This document shows positions 1-9,088 of a stretch of DNA of 64,000 bases, piece by piece. The stretch comes from Stappia indica. Its GTDB lineage: Bacteria; Pseudomonadota; Alphaproteobacteria; Rhizobiales; Stappiaceae. The stretch spans positions 558,001 through 622,000 of the forward strand of contig NZ_MBQE01000001.1 in NCBI RefSeq assembly GCF_001696535.1, read 5' to 3'. Under the pieces are notes generated by a model. The model searched no databases. It was not told the origin of the DNA and worked only from the letters and a program-made list of their open reading frames with translations. Positions within the stretch are counted from its first letter, which is position 1. Every line of letters starts with the position of its first letter. The position numbers and the translations under genes were made by a program.

Positions 1-348
1 CACGAGAGCGAGGCCGGCCGCTTCACGCTGATCTTCCTCGCCGCGTCCGAGGACGTCGAGGCCGTCAGGAACGGCCAGGCGCCGGCGCTTGAGCTCACCT
101 ACAACTGGGACCCGGAAGACTATCAGGGCGGCCGCAATTTCGGCCACCTCGCCTATGAGGTCGACGACATCTACGAGACCTGCGCCAAGCTCCAGGCCGC
201 CGGCGTCACCATCAACCGCCCGCCGCGCGACGGCCGCATGGCCTTCGTCCGCTCGCCGGACAACATCTCCATCGAGCTGCTGCAGAAGGGCGAGGCGCAG
301 GCGCCGCAGGAGCCCTGGGCCTCCATGGGCAACACCGGCAGCTGGTAA
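1..348 (+). CDS. gloA: Lactoylglutathione lyase (glyoxalase I), 3' part
   Basis: The window opens inside this gene; 115 C-terminal residues are visible before the TAA stop. Glyoxalase I isomerises the hemithioacetal of methylglyoxal and glutathione to S-lactoylglutathione in the cytoplasm. The visible part carries the second half of the VOC fold: LELTYNW, the segment [11 protein letters not shown] with the expected metal-binding His, and [13 protein letters not shown] with the metal-binding Glu. The start and the first metal ligand lie outside the window. The C-terminal tail is slightly longer than in enterobacterial GloA. Family assignment is firm; specificity is inferred from these motifs. 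Confidence 0.9.
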   Translation, partial: HESEAGRFTLIFLAASEDVEAVRNGQAPALELTYNWDPEDYQGGRNFGHLAYEVDDIYETCAKLQAAGVTINRPPRDGRMAFVRSPDNISIELLQKGEAQAPQEPWASMGNTGSW

Positions 349-490
349 CACCGGCTTGCGGAGGGGCGCCCGGCGCCCCTCCCTTTTCCCGGGCTCAGCC
401 GCATCTTCACGAGCCTGTGGACGACGCGTCACCTACCCCCTTGCCCGGCGCGAGAAAGCTGCTTATAACCCGCGCACATCGACGGACCGG

Positions 491-566
491 GCGCCCATCG
501 TCTAGCGGTCTAGGACGCCGCCCTTTCACGGCGGAAACACGGGTTCGAGTCCCGTTGGGCGTGCCA
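491..566 (+). tRNA. tRNA-Glu (anticodon TTC)
   Basis: A 76-nt cloverleaf with encoded CCA. The acceptor arm GCGCCCA pairs with TGGGCGT, the anticodon stem CCGCC/GGCGG encloses the loop CTTTCAC with anticodon TTC at 525-527, and the T arm contains GGTTCGAGTCC. It stands alone between gloA and chrA. Confidence 0.97.
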
Positions 567-724
567 CTCCGTCGCTGTTATCTCCCCGACATCGTTGCTG
601 TACGTAATCGCCGCCTGCGGCGACCCCATGCCTTGGCAAGGCGGCGGCATCCGCGCCGTCACGCGCCCGCAACATCGCGCGGCTATACGGCGCCGTTCGC
701 GACCACGAGGCAGGAGAGGACGAC

Positions 725-1984
725 GTGACGAGGAGCACCTCCGTCCCGCGAAAACAGACGACGCCCCCTGCGCCGCAGTCGCACGGCACCGCTGGCGAGG
801 TCTTCCGCGCCTTTCTCAAGCTCGGCCTCACCTCCTTCGGCGGCCCCATCGCCCATCTCGGCTATTTCCGCGAGGAACTGGTGTTGCGCCGCAAGTGGCT
901 GGACGAGGCCGCCTATGCCGATCTCGTCGCCCTGTGCCAGTTCCTGCCCGGCCCCGCCTCCAGCCAGGTCGGCTTCGCGCTCGGGCTGGTGCGCGCCGGC
1001 CCGCTCGGCGCCCTTGCCGCCTGGACCGCCTTCACGCTTCCCTCCGCCTTGCTGCTCGCCGCCTTCGCGCTCAGTGCGCCGCTGTTCGCCGACCCCCTCG
1101 GCCAGGGCCTCGTCGCGGGGCTGAAGCTCGTGGCCGTTGCCATCATCGCCCATGCGGTGCTCGGCATGGCCCGGGCCCTGTGCCCCGACCGGGAGCGGGC
1201 GACACTGGCGCTCGCCGCCGCCGCCATCGTCCTGCTCGTTGCCGGGCCGCTGGCCCAGGTCGCCGCCATCGCGCTCGCCGCGCTGGCCGGTCTCACCTTG
1301 AGGCTTCCCGCGGCCGGCGCCGCAACTGGCGGCACGCCTGCCCCCGCCTCCCGCGCGCCCGTTTCCCGCCTCGCGGGCCTTGTCTGCCTGGCGCTGTTCG
1401 TCCTGCTGCTGGTCGGCTTGCCGCTTGCCCAGCTTGTCGCGCCCTCGCAGGCGCTTGCCGTGCTCGATGCCTTCTACCGCGCCGGCGCGCTGGTCTTCGG
1501 CGGCGGCCATGTGGTGTTGCCGCTGCTGGAGGCCGAGGTCGTGCGCAGCGGCTGGGTCGACGCGCAGAGCTTCCTTGCCGGCTACGGCGCGGCGCAGGCC
1601 GTGCCCGGTCCGCTCTTCACCTTCGCCGCCTATCTCGGCGCGGTGATCGCCCTGCCGCAGGGCGCTGTATTCGGGGCCACGCTGGCGCTTGTCGCGATCT
1701 TCCTGCCGGGCCTGCTGCTGCTCGTCGGCGTGCTGCCGTTCTGGCACGCGTTCCGCGCCCGCACCGGCGCGCGCGCCGCGATGGCCGGGGCCAATGCCGC
1801 CGTCGTCGGCATCCTGGGTGCCGCGCTCTACGATCCGGTCTTCACCAGCGCGGTCACGACGCCGGCGCAGTTCACTTTGGCGCTCGCCTGTCTCGTGCTG
1901 CTGACCGCGTGGAAGGCGCCGCCCTGGGTGGCGGTCCTCGTCGGCGGGCTCGGCGGCATGCTGATCGGAGCCACAGGATGGTAG
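725..1984 (+). CDS. chrA: Chromate transporter, ChrA family
   Basis: A 419-residue inner-membrane protein of the CHR family, which exports chromate and so confers resistance. It shows the two homologous halves typical of long-chain ChrA. The first half has LTSFGGPIAHLGYFREEL, then LCQFLPGPASSQ. The second half repeats the pattern with FGGGHVVLPLLEAEVV and AQAVPGPLFTFAAYLG. Most of the remainder is hydrophobic membrane segments. The GTG start is chosen because AGGAGAGGA at 712-720 sits just upstream and the family similarity begins soon after. The stop overlaps the next ATG by 7 nt, so the two genes are probably co-translated. Chromate specificity is inferred from the family. Confidence 0.92.
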   Translation: MTRSTSVPRKQTTPPAPQSHGTAGEVFRAFLKLGLTSFGGPIAHLGYFREELVLRRKWLDEAAYADLVALCQFLPGPASSQVGFALGLVRAGPLGALAAWTAFTLPSALLLAAFALSAPLFADPLGQGLVAGLKLVAVAIIAHAVLGMARALCPDRERATLALAAAAIVLLVAGPLAQVAAIALAALAGLTLRLPAAGAATGGTPAPASRAPVSRLAGLVCLALFVLLLVGLPLAQLVAPSQALAVLDAFYRAGALVFGGGHVVLPLLEAEVVRSGWVDAQSFLAGYGAAQAVPGPLFTFAAYLGAVIALPQGAVFGATLALVAIFLPGLLLLVGVLPFWHAFRARTGARAAMAGANAAVVGILGAALYDPVFTSAVTTPAQFTLALACLVLLTAWKAPPWVAVLVGGLGGMLIGATGW

Positions 1985-2415
1985 AGATCGGGGTCTATGG
2001 CGGGCTGTTCCTCTCCGCCCTCGGCGCGGCGACGCTGCTGCCGATGCAGTCGGAGGCGGTGCTCGTCGGCCTGCTGCTCAGCGGCCGGCCCGTGCTGCTG
2101 CTGCTGTTCGTCGCCAGCCTCGGCAACACGCTCGGCGGGCTCATCAACTGGGCACTGGGGCGCGGCATCGAGCGCTTCCGCCACCGCCGCTGGTTCCCGG
2201 TCGGAGAGGCCGCCCTTACCCGCGCGCAGGACTGGTACTCCCGCTGGGGGAAGTGGTCGCTGCTGCTGTCCTGGATGCCGATCATCGGCGATCCGCTGAC
2301 GCTTGCCGCCGGCGTGATGCGCGAGCGCTTCCTCACCGTGCTGGTGCTGGTGGCCATCGCCAAGACCGGCCGCTATGCGGTGCTGGCCGCCGTCACGCTC
2401 GGCTTTTTCGGCTAG
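1978..2415 (+). CDS. Small DedA/YqaA-like (SNARE-associated) membrane protein
   Basis: A 145-residue integral membrane protein. The ATG lies inside the last codons of chrA (ATGGTAG overlap), which implies co-expression. Features typical of the YqaA branch of the DedA superfamily are the N-terminal LFLSALGAATLLPMQSEA, the glycine-rich GNTLGGLINWALGRG segment and the motif SWMPIIGDPLTLAAG. DedA-family proteins are linked to membrane homeostasis and, in some species, lipid flipping; the role of this short type is not settled. Linkage to a chromate exporter may be incidental. No catalytic residues are expected. Confidence 0.8.
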   Translation: MVEIGVYGGLFLSALGAATLLPMQSEAVLVGLLLSGRPVLLLLFVASLGNTLGGLINWALGRGIERFRHRRWFPVGEAALTRAQDWYSRWGKWSLLLSWMPIIGDPLTLAAGVMRERFLTVLVLVAIAKTGRYAVLAAVTLGFFG

Positions 2416-2650
2416 CCACGGCCACCGATTCAAACTCGCTCCTGCGAGCCGAATGGCGTGGTTTGCGAGAACCGGAGCGCAGCGTACATTCGGGTACGTG
2501 AGCACCGGAAGCGCAGAAAACCGCGGCAGATCAGCGGACGTCCGCGTTTCGGACGTCCAGAAGCTGATCGCTCTCAGCTCGCAGAGCAACTTTCCGCGTC
2601 CAAGAGGACGCGGGTTGCTCTGTCGGCCGCGGGAGTAGAGTTTCCTACCC
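2416..2650. repeat. Palindrome-dense intergenic element
   Basis: There is no convincing gene here, but the segment is packed with inverted repeats. (i) ctcgc/gcgag with a 4-nt loop at 2435-2448. (ii) An outer stem gatcagc/gctgatc (2529-2535/2563-2569) enclosing two copies of the self-complementary octamer ggacgtcc (2536-2543, 2551-2558). (iii) A long hairpin at 2582-2622: cagagcaac, a TTT bulge, ccgcgtcc, loop aaga, ggacgcgg, gttgctctg, giving 17 paired bases. There are also near-direct repeats of ACCGGaaGCGCAG. It lies between the DedA-like gene and the 3' end of the convergent IclR gene. It could end transcription from both sides, but the complexity suggests a repetitive extragenic element. 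Confidence 0.6.
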
Positions 2651-3430
2651 TTACGCGAGAGCGACGACAGACGAAATCGTCCGCGACGCATCGGTAATCG
2701 CCGGCACCAGCTCGCGCTTCACCCGCTCCTCGCTCCATTCGGGGATGTAGACCGGCATGCTTATGGCCGCGACCGCCTGGCGGTTGGCGCCGATCACCGG
2801 CGCGGCGATGACGATTTCCTGCAGCATGATCTGCTGGTTGGTGATGACATAGCCGTCGCGCTGCGCCTGCGCCACGCGCTCCCGCACGAGCGCAGGATCC
2901 TGGCAGGTGAAGGGCGTCACCGGCTCCGGCAGGCCCGGCTCCATCATCCGCTCCAGCACCTCCGGCGGCGAGAAGGCGGCGATCACCTGCCCCACCGCCG
3001 TCACCGCCGCCGGCTGGCGCACGCCGATCAGCGTGGTGTCGTAGGCAAGGCTCGTATGCGGGATCCGCGCCTTGTAGACGACCTCGTGCCCGTCCAGTAC
3101 GCCGAGATTGACGGTGGTGCGCAGCGTCCGGCTGACCTCGATCATCCGCGGCAGGGCGCGCTCCAGCAGCCGGTCGTGGATCAGGAACGCATAGGCCAGA
3201 TCCAGCATCCTCAAGCCCGGGCGATAGCGGCGGGTCTTGTCGTCGCGGTCGAGATAGCCGAGCGCATGCAGCGTATAGGTCAGCCGCTGCGCCGCGCTCT
3301 TCTCCAGCCCGGCGGATTCGGCGATCTCGGTCAGGCTCAGCGCCACATGGTGATCGCGGAACAGTGCCAGCACCCGCATGCCCCGCTCCAGCGTGCTCGC
3401 CAGCACCGGCGGCCTGGTCTGTTCGCTCAT
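2651..3430 (-). CDS. IclR-family transcriptional regulator
   Basis: A 259-residue regulator. An N-terminal winged helix (about residues 8-75) contains LSLTEIAESAGLEKSAAQRL and LHALGYLDRDD, followed by the IclR effector domain (about 80-255). The start at MSEQTRPP is preferred over a longer in-frame extension because it gives the usual IclR length and follows GGGAG, although the spacing is long (11 nt). It is transcribed away from the dpp-type ABC operon at 3745, so it is the likely ligand-responsive regulator of that operon. The effector cannot be read from sequence. Confidence 0.92.
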   Translation of the reverse strand: MSEQTRPPVLASTLERGMRVLALFRDHHVALSLTEIAESAGLEKSAAQRLTYTLHALGYLDRDDKTRRYRPGLRMLDLAYAFLIHDRLLERALPRMIEVSRTLRTTVNLGVLDGHEVVYKARIPHTSLAYDTTLIGVRQPAAVTAVGQVIAAFSPPEVLERMMEPGLPEPVTPFTCQDPALVRERVAQAQRDGYVITNQQIMLQEIVIAAPVIGANRQAVAAISMPVYIPEWSEERVKRELVPAITDASRTISSVVALA

Positions 3431-3744
3431 CTTGCAACCATCTCCCGCAGGCGCCGTCCGCTTTCCCGCGACCCTCGGCAGCGGAAAAATCCACCGCCCG
3501 TTTCGCCGGCAAAAACCGGAGCGCCATGAATGCCTTGGTCTGTTCCCCGCGCCCGTTGCAGCTGTTCGGGACGCTTTTTCCCTAAGCCGCACGACCGGGC
3601 GCCGCTTGACAAGCAATAAGTTGTCACATTTAAATATCAATGTCGATAATCACTATTCGATAACAAGCACAAAATATCGATGACAACCGGCACCTATCGC
3701 GACCGGTATCGATCAAAGGGCGATCCAGCGCCCAGGAGGTCCCC
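3431..3744. promoter_or_regulatory. Divergent control region between IclR gene and dpp operon
   Basis: A 314-bp gene-free region whose right half is AT-rich against the surroundings. A plausible sigma-70 promoter toward the ABC operon is TTGACA at 3606-3611 followed by TTTAAA at about 3629-3634 (17 nt spacer). Overlapping it is the inverted repeat gacaa-N8-ttgtc (3608-3625). Further right, TCGATAA occurs at 3643-3649 and 3657-3663 as a 14-bp-spaced direct repeat, and ATATCGAT at 3674-3681. These are candidate operators for the IclR protein. AGGAGGT lies just before the ATG of the binding-protein gene. The left half (3431-3600) shows nothing distinctive. Confidence 0.5.
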
Positions 3745-5310
3745 ATGTCCCGTAGCCTGTCCCAAAGCATGTCCCTGAAGTCTCTCAAGATGAGCACTGC
3801 GCTCGCCGCTGCCCTGGTGCTGTCCGCACCGTTCGGCACCGCGCTTGCCGGTCCGGACGACAACAGCCTGGTCTGGTCCGCCCAGAAGGAGCTGACCGCC
3901 GCCGACACCTATTTCGACACCTCCCGCGAGGCGATCGTCGTTGCCCAGCACGTTTATGACGGTCTGGTCTTCTGGGATCAGGAAGCGCAGGAGTTCAAGC
4001 CGCTTCTGGCCAGCGAGTGGCGCCAGATCGACCCGCAGACGCTGGAGTTCGACCTGCGCGAGGGCGTCACCTTCCACGACGGCAGCAGCTTCGGCACCGA
4101 GGACGTGGTCTACACGCTGAACTTCGTCATCGACGAGAAGAACGGCGTTCTCAACTACGGCGACATCAAGTGGATCAAGTCGGCCGAGGCCGTCGGCGAG
4201 CGCACCGTGCGCATCGAGCTGAACGAGCCCTTCCCGGCCGCGCTGTCCTATCTGGCGCTGGTCCTGCCGATCGTGCCCGAGGGCCATTTCGACAAGGCCG
4301 AGACCGGCAGCGACGGCACCAAGCGCTTTGCCTCCGTGCCCCCGGTCGGCACCGGTCCCTACAAGGTCACCAGCTTCGGCAATGGCGACACGGTCGTCAT
4401 GGAGGCGAACGAGGCCTATTTCGACGGCCCCAAGGGCAAGCCGCAGATCACCAAGCTGACCTACCGCACCATCACCGATGCGGCGACGCAGATCGCCGAG
4501 CTGATGACCGGCGGCATCGACTGGGTCTGGGGCATCAGCAACGACCAGGCCGAGAACCTCGCCCAGGCGCCGCACCTGACCTCGGTCAACGCGCCGACCA
4601 TGCGCATCAGCTACCTGACCTTCGACCTGAAGGGCACCAGCGGCACCGACGTCTTCACCGACGCCAAGATCCGCAAGGCCGTCGGCCATGCCATCGACCG
4701 CGCCCGCATCGCCAAGTATCTGATGGGCGAGAACAGCGAGGTGGTGAACGCCGCCTGCCATCCGAGCCAGTTCGGCTGCACCAGCGACGTCACGGCCTAT
4801 GACTACGACCCGGAGAAGGCCAAGGCCCTGCTCGCCGAGGCCGGCAAGGCCGACGGCTTCTCCTTCGACCTCTACGGCTATCGCGACCGCGAAGTCACCG
4901 AGGCGATCATGGGCGATCTCGCCAAGGTCGGCATCAAGGCCAACCTGCGCTGGCTGCAGTACTCCGCCGCCCGCGACCTGATCCGCGAAGGCAAGGCGCC
5001 GGCCGCCAACATGACCTGGGGCTCGTCCTCGATCCCGGACGTGTCGGCGATCACCAGCTACTTCTTCGGCGGCGGCCCGGACGATCCGGCCAAGGACCCG
5101 GCCCTGCAGGAGGCCATCCGCCGCGCCGACCTGTCCAGCGACCGCGACGTGCGCCTCGCCAGCTATGCCGAGGCCCTGCAGCTGATCGCCGACGAGGCCT
5201 ACTGGCTGCCGTTGTTCAGCTACACCAAGAACTACAGCTACAACGCCCAGCTCGACTTCACCCCGTCGGCTGACGAGATGCCCCGCTTCTACGCTACCAG
5301 CTGGAAGTAA
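3745..5310 (+). CDS. ABC transporter periplasmic binding protein, dipeptide/oligopeptide type (SBP_bac_5)
   Basis: A 521-residue solute-binding protein of the DppA/OppA family, exported by a Sec signal peptide (about residues 1-35, ending FGTALA). Family landmarks are FDLREGVTFHDGSSF and the SBP_bac_5 segment GTGPYKVTSF, with the long two-lobed body and WLPLFSY near the C terminus. A strong ribosome site CAGGAGGT precedes the ATG. It is the first gene of a five-gene ABC operon plus an enolase-superfamily racemase. The ligand is probably a peptide or N-acylated amino acid, judged from that neighbour. Members of this family also bind sugars, opines and nickel. Confidence 0.92.
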   Translation: MSRSLSQSMSLKSLKMSTALAAALVLSAPFGTALAGPDDNSLVWSAQKELTAADTYFDTSREAIVVAQHVYDGLVFWDQEAQEFKPLLASEWRQIDPQTLEFDLREGVTFHDGSSFGTEDVVYTLNFVIDEKNGVLNYGDIKWIKSAEAVGERTVRIELNEPFPAALSYLALVLPIVPEGHFDKAETGSDGTKRFASVPPVGTGPYKVTSFGNGDTVVMEANEAYFDGPKGKPQITKLTYRTITDAATQIAELMTGGIDWVWGISNDQAENLAQAPHLTSVNAPTMRISYLTFDLKGTSGTDVFTDAKIRKAVGHAIDRARIAKYLMGENSEVVNAACHPSQFGCTSDVTAYDYDPEKAKALLAEAGKADGFSFDLYGYRDREVTEAIMGDLAKVGIKANLRWLQYSAARDLIREGKAPAANMTWGSSSIPDVSAITSYFFGGGPDDPAKDPALQEAIRRADLSSDRDVRLASYAEALQLIADEAYWLPLFSYTKNYSYNAQLDFTPSADEMPRFYATSWK

Positions 5311-5318
5311 CGGCTAGG

Positions 5319-5348
5319 ACCGGTGCCGCGCCCGGATGCGGCACCGGT
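5319..5348 (+). promoter_or_regulatory. Intercistronic hairpin between binding protein and permease genes
   Basis: A perfect 11-bp stem accggtgccgc/gcggcaccggt with an 8-nt loop begins 8 nt after the binding-protein stop codon. No run of T follows. In ABC operons such hairpins commonly protect the upstream binding-protein mRNA or reduce read-through, giving an excess of binding protein over permease. The rest of the 221-bp gap to the permease shows nothing else clear. Confidence 0.6.
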
Positions 5349-5531
5349 TCGCTTCGCTTTTCTGCCTGCCAGAGTATCCTGACCCGTATCCTGACCGCCA
5401 GCCCGGCTGCTCCCGAACGCCGCCGGACATGCCTTCGCACGCGCTCTCGATACCCTGCGGCACGGCCGCCGTCCTTACCGGCCCCGCTCGAAAGCCTCTC
5501 GTCGAAGGTCCAGACCAGTCAAAGGCCCGGC

Positions 5532-6449
5532 ATGATCCGCTTCACCCTCAAACGTCTGGCGATCGCAGCGCTCGTTGCCCTCGTCGTCTCCGGCATCAGC
5601 TTCGGCCTGATGTTCGTGTCCGGCGATCCCGCCATCGCCATCGCCGGTGAAGGCGCGACGGAAGACGACATCGCCATCATCCGCGCCCGCTACGGCTTCG
5701 ACCGCCCGGTCCCGGTGCAATATGCCGAGTGGATCGGCCGCGCCGTGCAGGGCAATTTCGGCGACAGCATCTATTTCAGCAAGCCGGTGGTCGACCTTCT
5801 GGCCGAGCGCTTTCCGGCCACCGCCACGCTCGGCGTGCTGGCCATCGGCGTCGCCATCCTGCTGGCGATCCCGCTCGGCATCATCGCCGCCATCCGCCAG
5901 AACCGCCTGCCCGATCGCGCCGCGCTCACCTTCGGCACCATCGGCCAGGCGACGCCCAGCTTCTGGCTCGGCCTGATGCTGATCTGGCTCTTCGCGGTCA
6001 AGCTTCGGGTCCTGCCGGTCTCCGGTTCCCAGACGCTGGCCCATTTCGTGCTCCCCGCCCTGGTGCTCGGCTACTACGCCGCACCCTCCATGCTGCGCCT
6101 GTGCCGCGCCGGCATGATCGACGCCCTGTCGTCCGACTATGTGCGCACCGCCCGCGCCAAGGGCCTGCTGCCCCGCCAGGTGATCTTCGGCCACGCGATC
6201 CGCAACGCCATCCTGCCGGTGATCAGCGTCGCGGCGGTCGAGTTCGGCTTCATCCTCGGCGGCTCGGTCGTCGTGGAAAGCGTCTTCGGCATCCGCGGCA
6301 TCGGCCTGCTGGCCTGGGAGAGCATCGCCCGCAACGACTTCCCCACCATTCAGGCGATCATTCTCGTCTACGCCATGATCTACGTCTGGCTGACCTTCCT
6401 CGCGGATGTGATCAATGCCTGGCTCGATCCCCGCATCCGCGTGAGCTGA
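5532..6449 (+). CDS. ABC transporter permease, DppB/OppB type
   Basis: A 305-residue inner-membrane subunit. It begins MIRFTLKRLAIAALVALV, the single N-terminal membrane helix typical of DppB. A large periplasmic loop follows with the usual RARYGFDRPVPVQYAEW, then the binding-protein-dependent transport domain. The EAA-loop region reads YVRTARAKGLLPRQVIFGHA, which contacts the ATPases. Four bases separate it from the next gene. It forms the translocation pore with the following permease. Confidence 0.93.
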   Translation: MIRFTLKRLAIAALVALVVSGISFGLMFVSGDPAIAIAGEGATEDDIAIIRARYGFDRPVPVQYAEWIGRAVQGNFGDSIYFSKPVVDLLAERFPATATLGVLAIGVAILLAIPLGIIAAIRQNRLPDRAALTFGTIGQATPSFWLGLMLIWLFAVKLRVLPVSGSQTLAHFVLPALVLGYYAAPSMLRLCRAGMIDALSSDYVRTARAKGLLPRQVIFGHAIRNAILPVISVAAVEFGFILGGSVVVESVFGIRGIGLLAWESIARNDFPTIQAIILVYAMIYVWLTFLADVINAWLDPRIRVS

Positions 6450-6453
6450 TCCC

Positions 6454-7358
6454 ATGAGCACAAACACATCCTCGATCCCGGCGGCTCCGGCCCGCCTGCC
6501 CCATCCCTCGCCGCGTCGCATCCTGCTCAAGCGTGCGAGGGAACACCGCGGCCTCGTGATCGGCGGCGCCATCGTGCTGGCGGTCGTGCTGATCGCCCTC
6601 TTCGCGCCGCTGATCGCCCCGCACGATCCGTATGCCCAGGACCTGTCGAAGCGGCTGCTGCCGCCGGTCTGGTCGGAAAAGGGCACCTGGGAGCACATCT
6701 TCGGCACCGACGCCCTGGGGCGCGACTATCTCTCGCGCATCCTGTTCGGCGCCCGCATCTCGCTGCTGATCGGCATCTCCGCCGCCATCGGCTCGGGCCT
6801 GATCGGCACCACGCTCGGCCTGCTCGCCGGCTATTTCGGCGGCCGCGTCGACAGCGTCGTCACCTTCATCGTCTCGGTACGCCTGGCGCTGCCGGTGGTG
6901 CTGGTGTCGCTGGCCGTCGTCTCCCTGTTCGGCGGCGACCTGTGGATCGTCGTCACGGTGCTGAGCCTTTTGCTCTGGGACCGCTTCGCCGTCGTCGTGC
7001 GCTCCGCCACCCAGCAGCTGCGCAACCAGGAATTCGTCACCGCCGCCCGCGCCATGGGCGCCTCCACCCCGCGCATCCTGATCGTCGAGCTGCTGCCGAA
7101 CCTCATCGGCCCGCTCGTCGTCATCGGCTCGCTGGAGGTCGCCCACGCCATCCTGCTGGAATCGGCGCTGTCCTTCCTCGGCCTCGGCGTTCAGCCGCCG
7201 ACCCCGTCCTGGGGCCTGATGGTCTCGGAAGGCAAGGGCCTCGTCTTCTTCGACGCCCGCCTGATCGCCCTGCCCGGTGCCGCCATCGCCATCCTGGTGC
7301 TCGGCATCAACCTGATCGGCGACGGCCTTCGCGACGTGCTGACCCCGGAGGGCCGGTC

Positions 7359-7362
<4 letters not shown>
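6454..7362 (+). CDS. ABC transporter permease, DppC/OppC type
   Basis: A 302-residue partner permease. It has the N-terminal OppC helix (GLVIGGAIVLAVVLIALFAP) followed by LIAPHDPYAQDL, the family signature FGTDALGRDYLSRILFGAR, and the EAA loop TAARAMGASTPRILIVELLP. It ends with the usual LSFLGLGVQPPTPSWG segment. The stop overlaps the start of the first ATPase gene (ATGA), indicating translational coupling. With the preceding protein it forms a heterodimeric membrane channel for peptide-like substrates. Confidence 0.94.
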
Positions 7363-8206
<844 letters not shown>

Positions 8207-8210
<4 letters not shown>

Positions 8211-9019
8211 GCGAGAAAGTCATGAGCGACATCGTCATGGAACTGCGCGACGTCCGCCACACCTATCAGCTCAGCGGCGGCATGTTCGGAAAGCCGCGCG
8301 ACCTGCATGCGCTCGACGGCGTCAGCCTGCAGCTGCGGCGCGGCGAGGTTCTGGCGCTGGTCGGCGAATCCGGCTCGGGCAAGAGCACCCTGTCGCGCAT
8401 CCTGCTCGGGCTCGAGGCCCCCACCTCCGGCGAGGTGTTCCTCGACGGCGCGCCGGTCGCCTCCATCCGCCGCCGCGCCTTCGCCGCCCGCGTCCAGCCG
8501 GTGTTCCAGGATCCCTATTCCTCGCTCAATCCGCGCAAGACTGTGCGCCAGATCATCGAGGCGCCTCTGGTCATCGCCGGCGGGGTCGCGGCGTCCGAGC
8601 GGCTGCGCCGGGTGCGCGAGCTCCTCGACATCCTGCGCATGCCCGAGCGCATGCTGGAGGCCTATCCGAGCCAGATGTCCGGCGGTCAGCGCCAGCGCGT
8701 TGCCATCGCCCGGGCGCTGATCTCGCGGCCCGAGATCGTCGTCTGCGACGAGCCGACCTCCGCGCTCGACGTCTCGGTGCAGGCGGAGGTGCTGAACCTC
8801 CTGATGGAGCTGCGGGCCGAGTTCGGCCTGACCTATCTCTTCATCAGCCACGACCTTGCGGTGGTTGAGTACATCGCCGACCGGGTCGCGGTCATGCAGT
8901 CCGGCCGCCTCGTCGAGGTGGCGGATGCCGAGGCGCTCTTCGCAGCCCCGCAGCACGACTATACCCGCCGCCTGCTCGCCTCCGCGCTCACCGTTCCCGC
9001 CGCAAGCTCCGAGGCCTGA
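8207..9019 (+). CDS. ABC transporter ATP-binding protein, DppF/OppF type
   Basis: A 270-residue ATPase starting MSEKVMSD, with the first ATG overlapping the previous stop. Walker A is GESGSGKST, the Q-loop region is VFQDPYSSLNPRKTV (diagnostic of the DppF/OppF branch), the signature is MSGGQRQRV, and Walker B is EIVVCDEPTSALDVS. In-frame ATGs at codons 6 and 11 are alternative starts, but the overlap favours the first. It is the second nucleotide-binding subunit of the importer. Confidence 0.93.
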
Positions 9020-9088
9020 AATCTTCTGCCTTTCCCGAAGCCGGCCCCGTTGTCCGGCCGGCTTCCCACTACCCAAAAGGTCAATGAA

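Noticed and set aside
491-566. tRNA-Glu (and the tRNA-Val and tRNA-Leu genes) as integration sites for a genomic island
   Set aside because: No integrase gene and no repeated 3' tRNA fragment were seen near any of the three tRNA genes.
595-2415. A 606-codon open frame running through chrA and the DedA-like gene
   Set aside because: Only its last 145 codons look like protein; the rest is an arginine-rich shadow of chrA, typical of high-GC DNA. The real genes are in the ChrA frame and from 1978.
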